From Proteobacteria bacterium SPGG2 (GTDB lineage Bacteria > Pseudomonadota > Gammaproteobacteria > Acidiferrobacterales > SPGG2): DNA of 6,084 nucleotides. The stretch lies in NCBI GenBank assembly GCA_001643475.1, contig LXTK01000044.1, positions 1-6,084 on the forward strand. Direction: 5' to 3'. Below the pieces are notes generated by a model. It worked only from the letters and a program-made list of their open reading frames with translations. It was not told the DNA's origin and did not search any database. The position numbers and the translations under genes were made by a program. Of this stretch, positions 5,588 to 6,084 are shown in pieces (position 1 is the stretch's first letter; every line of letters starts with the position of its first letter).

Positions 5588-6084
5588 ATGCGCAAACCTA
5601 ACGTTCTTTCCACAATCACGACAGCTGTTCTGTTGCTATTTCTATTTACAGGTAGCACCAGCACCGCGCAGACCAAGGACGATCCCGAGCGTATCGTGGC
5701 TGAGCTCCTGGTACTTGTGGTGGGTGACGGAGAACGCAGGCAACAGGCTATTACCTTTATCGAAACCGAATGGCAGCAAGATTTTACGCCCATGTTGTTA
5801 GAGGCCCTGTACTTAAGTCGGGATCCTGCAGTCGCCGTGAAGCTGATCCAGCTGCTCGAGGCCAAGACCGGTCAACAACACAGATTTGACATCAACAAGT
5901 GGTACCAGTGGCTTTGGGCCCAAGAACCGCTAGTTCATCCACAGTACGCGCATTTCAAGAGTGCCTTATACGGTCTCATCGATCCGAAGTTCGAGGGCTA
6001 TTTCAGTGGTGATCGTGCTATGAAAATCCGACTCGATGAGGTGCGTTGGGGAGGAGTACGACAGGATGGTATTCCACCGTTGCG
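5588..6084 (+). CDS. Secreted DUF3179 domain protein, N-terminal part (runs off right edge)
   Basis: From the ATG at 5588, 165 codons stay open to the window edge. Residues 1-27 form a Sec signal peptide: RK at 2-3, a core TTAVLLLFLF (11-20) and a likely cleavage after STA27. Residues 32-92 are mostly helical and leucine-rich (ERIVAELLVLVV, PMLLEALYLSRDPAVAVKLI). They are followed by a Trp-rich stretch KWYQWLWAQEP (104-114) and YGLIDPKFEGYF (128-139). The segment RLDEVRWGGVRQDGIPPL (148-165) is the hallmark opening of the DUF3179 domain, whose conserved core lies beyond the edge. The family is exported and of unknown biochemical function. Start choice is supported by AAGGA 10 bases upstream. 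The gene is transcribed away from the hyi-glxR cluster, so a functional link is not shown. Confidence 0.82.
   Translation, partial: MRKPNVLSTITTAVLLLFLFTGSTSTAQTKDDPERIVAELLVLVVGDGERRQQAITFIETEWQQDFTPMLLEALYLSRDPAVAVKLIQLLEAKTGQQHRFDINKWYQWLWAQEPLVHPQYAHFKSALYGLIDPKFEGYFSGDRAMKIRLDEVRWGGVRQDGIPPL

Noticed and set aside
5539..5865. 108-residue minus-strand reading frame
   Set aside because: It is antisense to the signal peptide and helical part of the DUF3179 protein, Ser/Arg-rich and without motifs.

Overview
The window looks like part of a bacterial chromosome, probably from an uncultured or environmental Pseudomonadota. That placement is an inference from the protein families (CHASE2-type class III cyclase, hydroxypyruvate isomerase, tartronate semialdehyde reductase, SAF-domain oxidoreductase, DUF3179) and from moderate base composition. 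No rRNA or other marker gene is present to fix the taxon. I see no tRNA, rRNA, CRISPR array, transposase or phage gene.

Most of the window is one leftward (minus-strand) gene cluster. In transcription order it holds: (1) a 454-residue Rossmann/SAF-domain oxidoreductase of the 'predicted homoserine dehydrogenase' type (5447-4083); (2) hydroxypyruvate isomerase hyi (4078-3302), starting 4 bases after the previous stop; (3) 2-hydroxy-3-oxopropionate reductase glxR/garR (3280-2396), with a strong ribosome binding site; and (4) a membrane-bound CHASE2 adenylate cyclase (2367-398), starting 28 bases further on. The cyclase is broken as read. Its N-terminal CHASE2 half and its C-terminal membrane and catalytic half lie in different frames, and adding one base at an A/T run near 1687-1689 restores a 656-residue protein. 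Hyi and GlxR together convert hydroxypyruvate via tartronate semialdehyde to D-glycerate. The oxidoreductase presumably feeds or drains that route, but its substrate is unknown. Glyoxylate carboligase and glycerate kinase are not in view.

Downstream of the cyclase (left part), 133-273 encodes a second, diverged copy of the last 43 residues of the cyclase (about 21 of 43 identical, stop codons aligned). It ends 2 bases before the start of a secreted protein that runs off the left edge. This looks like the remnant of a tandem cyclase gene that was deleted. Just beside it, 301-316 is a palindrome very close to the CRP (cAMP receptor protein) consensus. That is notable next to cyclase genes, but it is only a sequence match. 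The stretch 316-397 has no gene.

On the right, a 140-base divergent intergenic region separates the catabolic cluster from a rightward gene (5588 to the right edge). That gene encodes the N-terminal part of a secreted DUF3179 protein.
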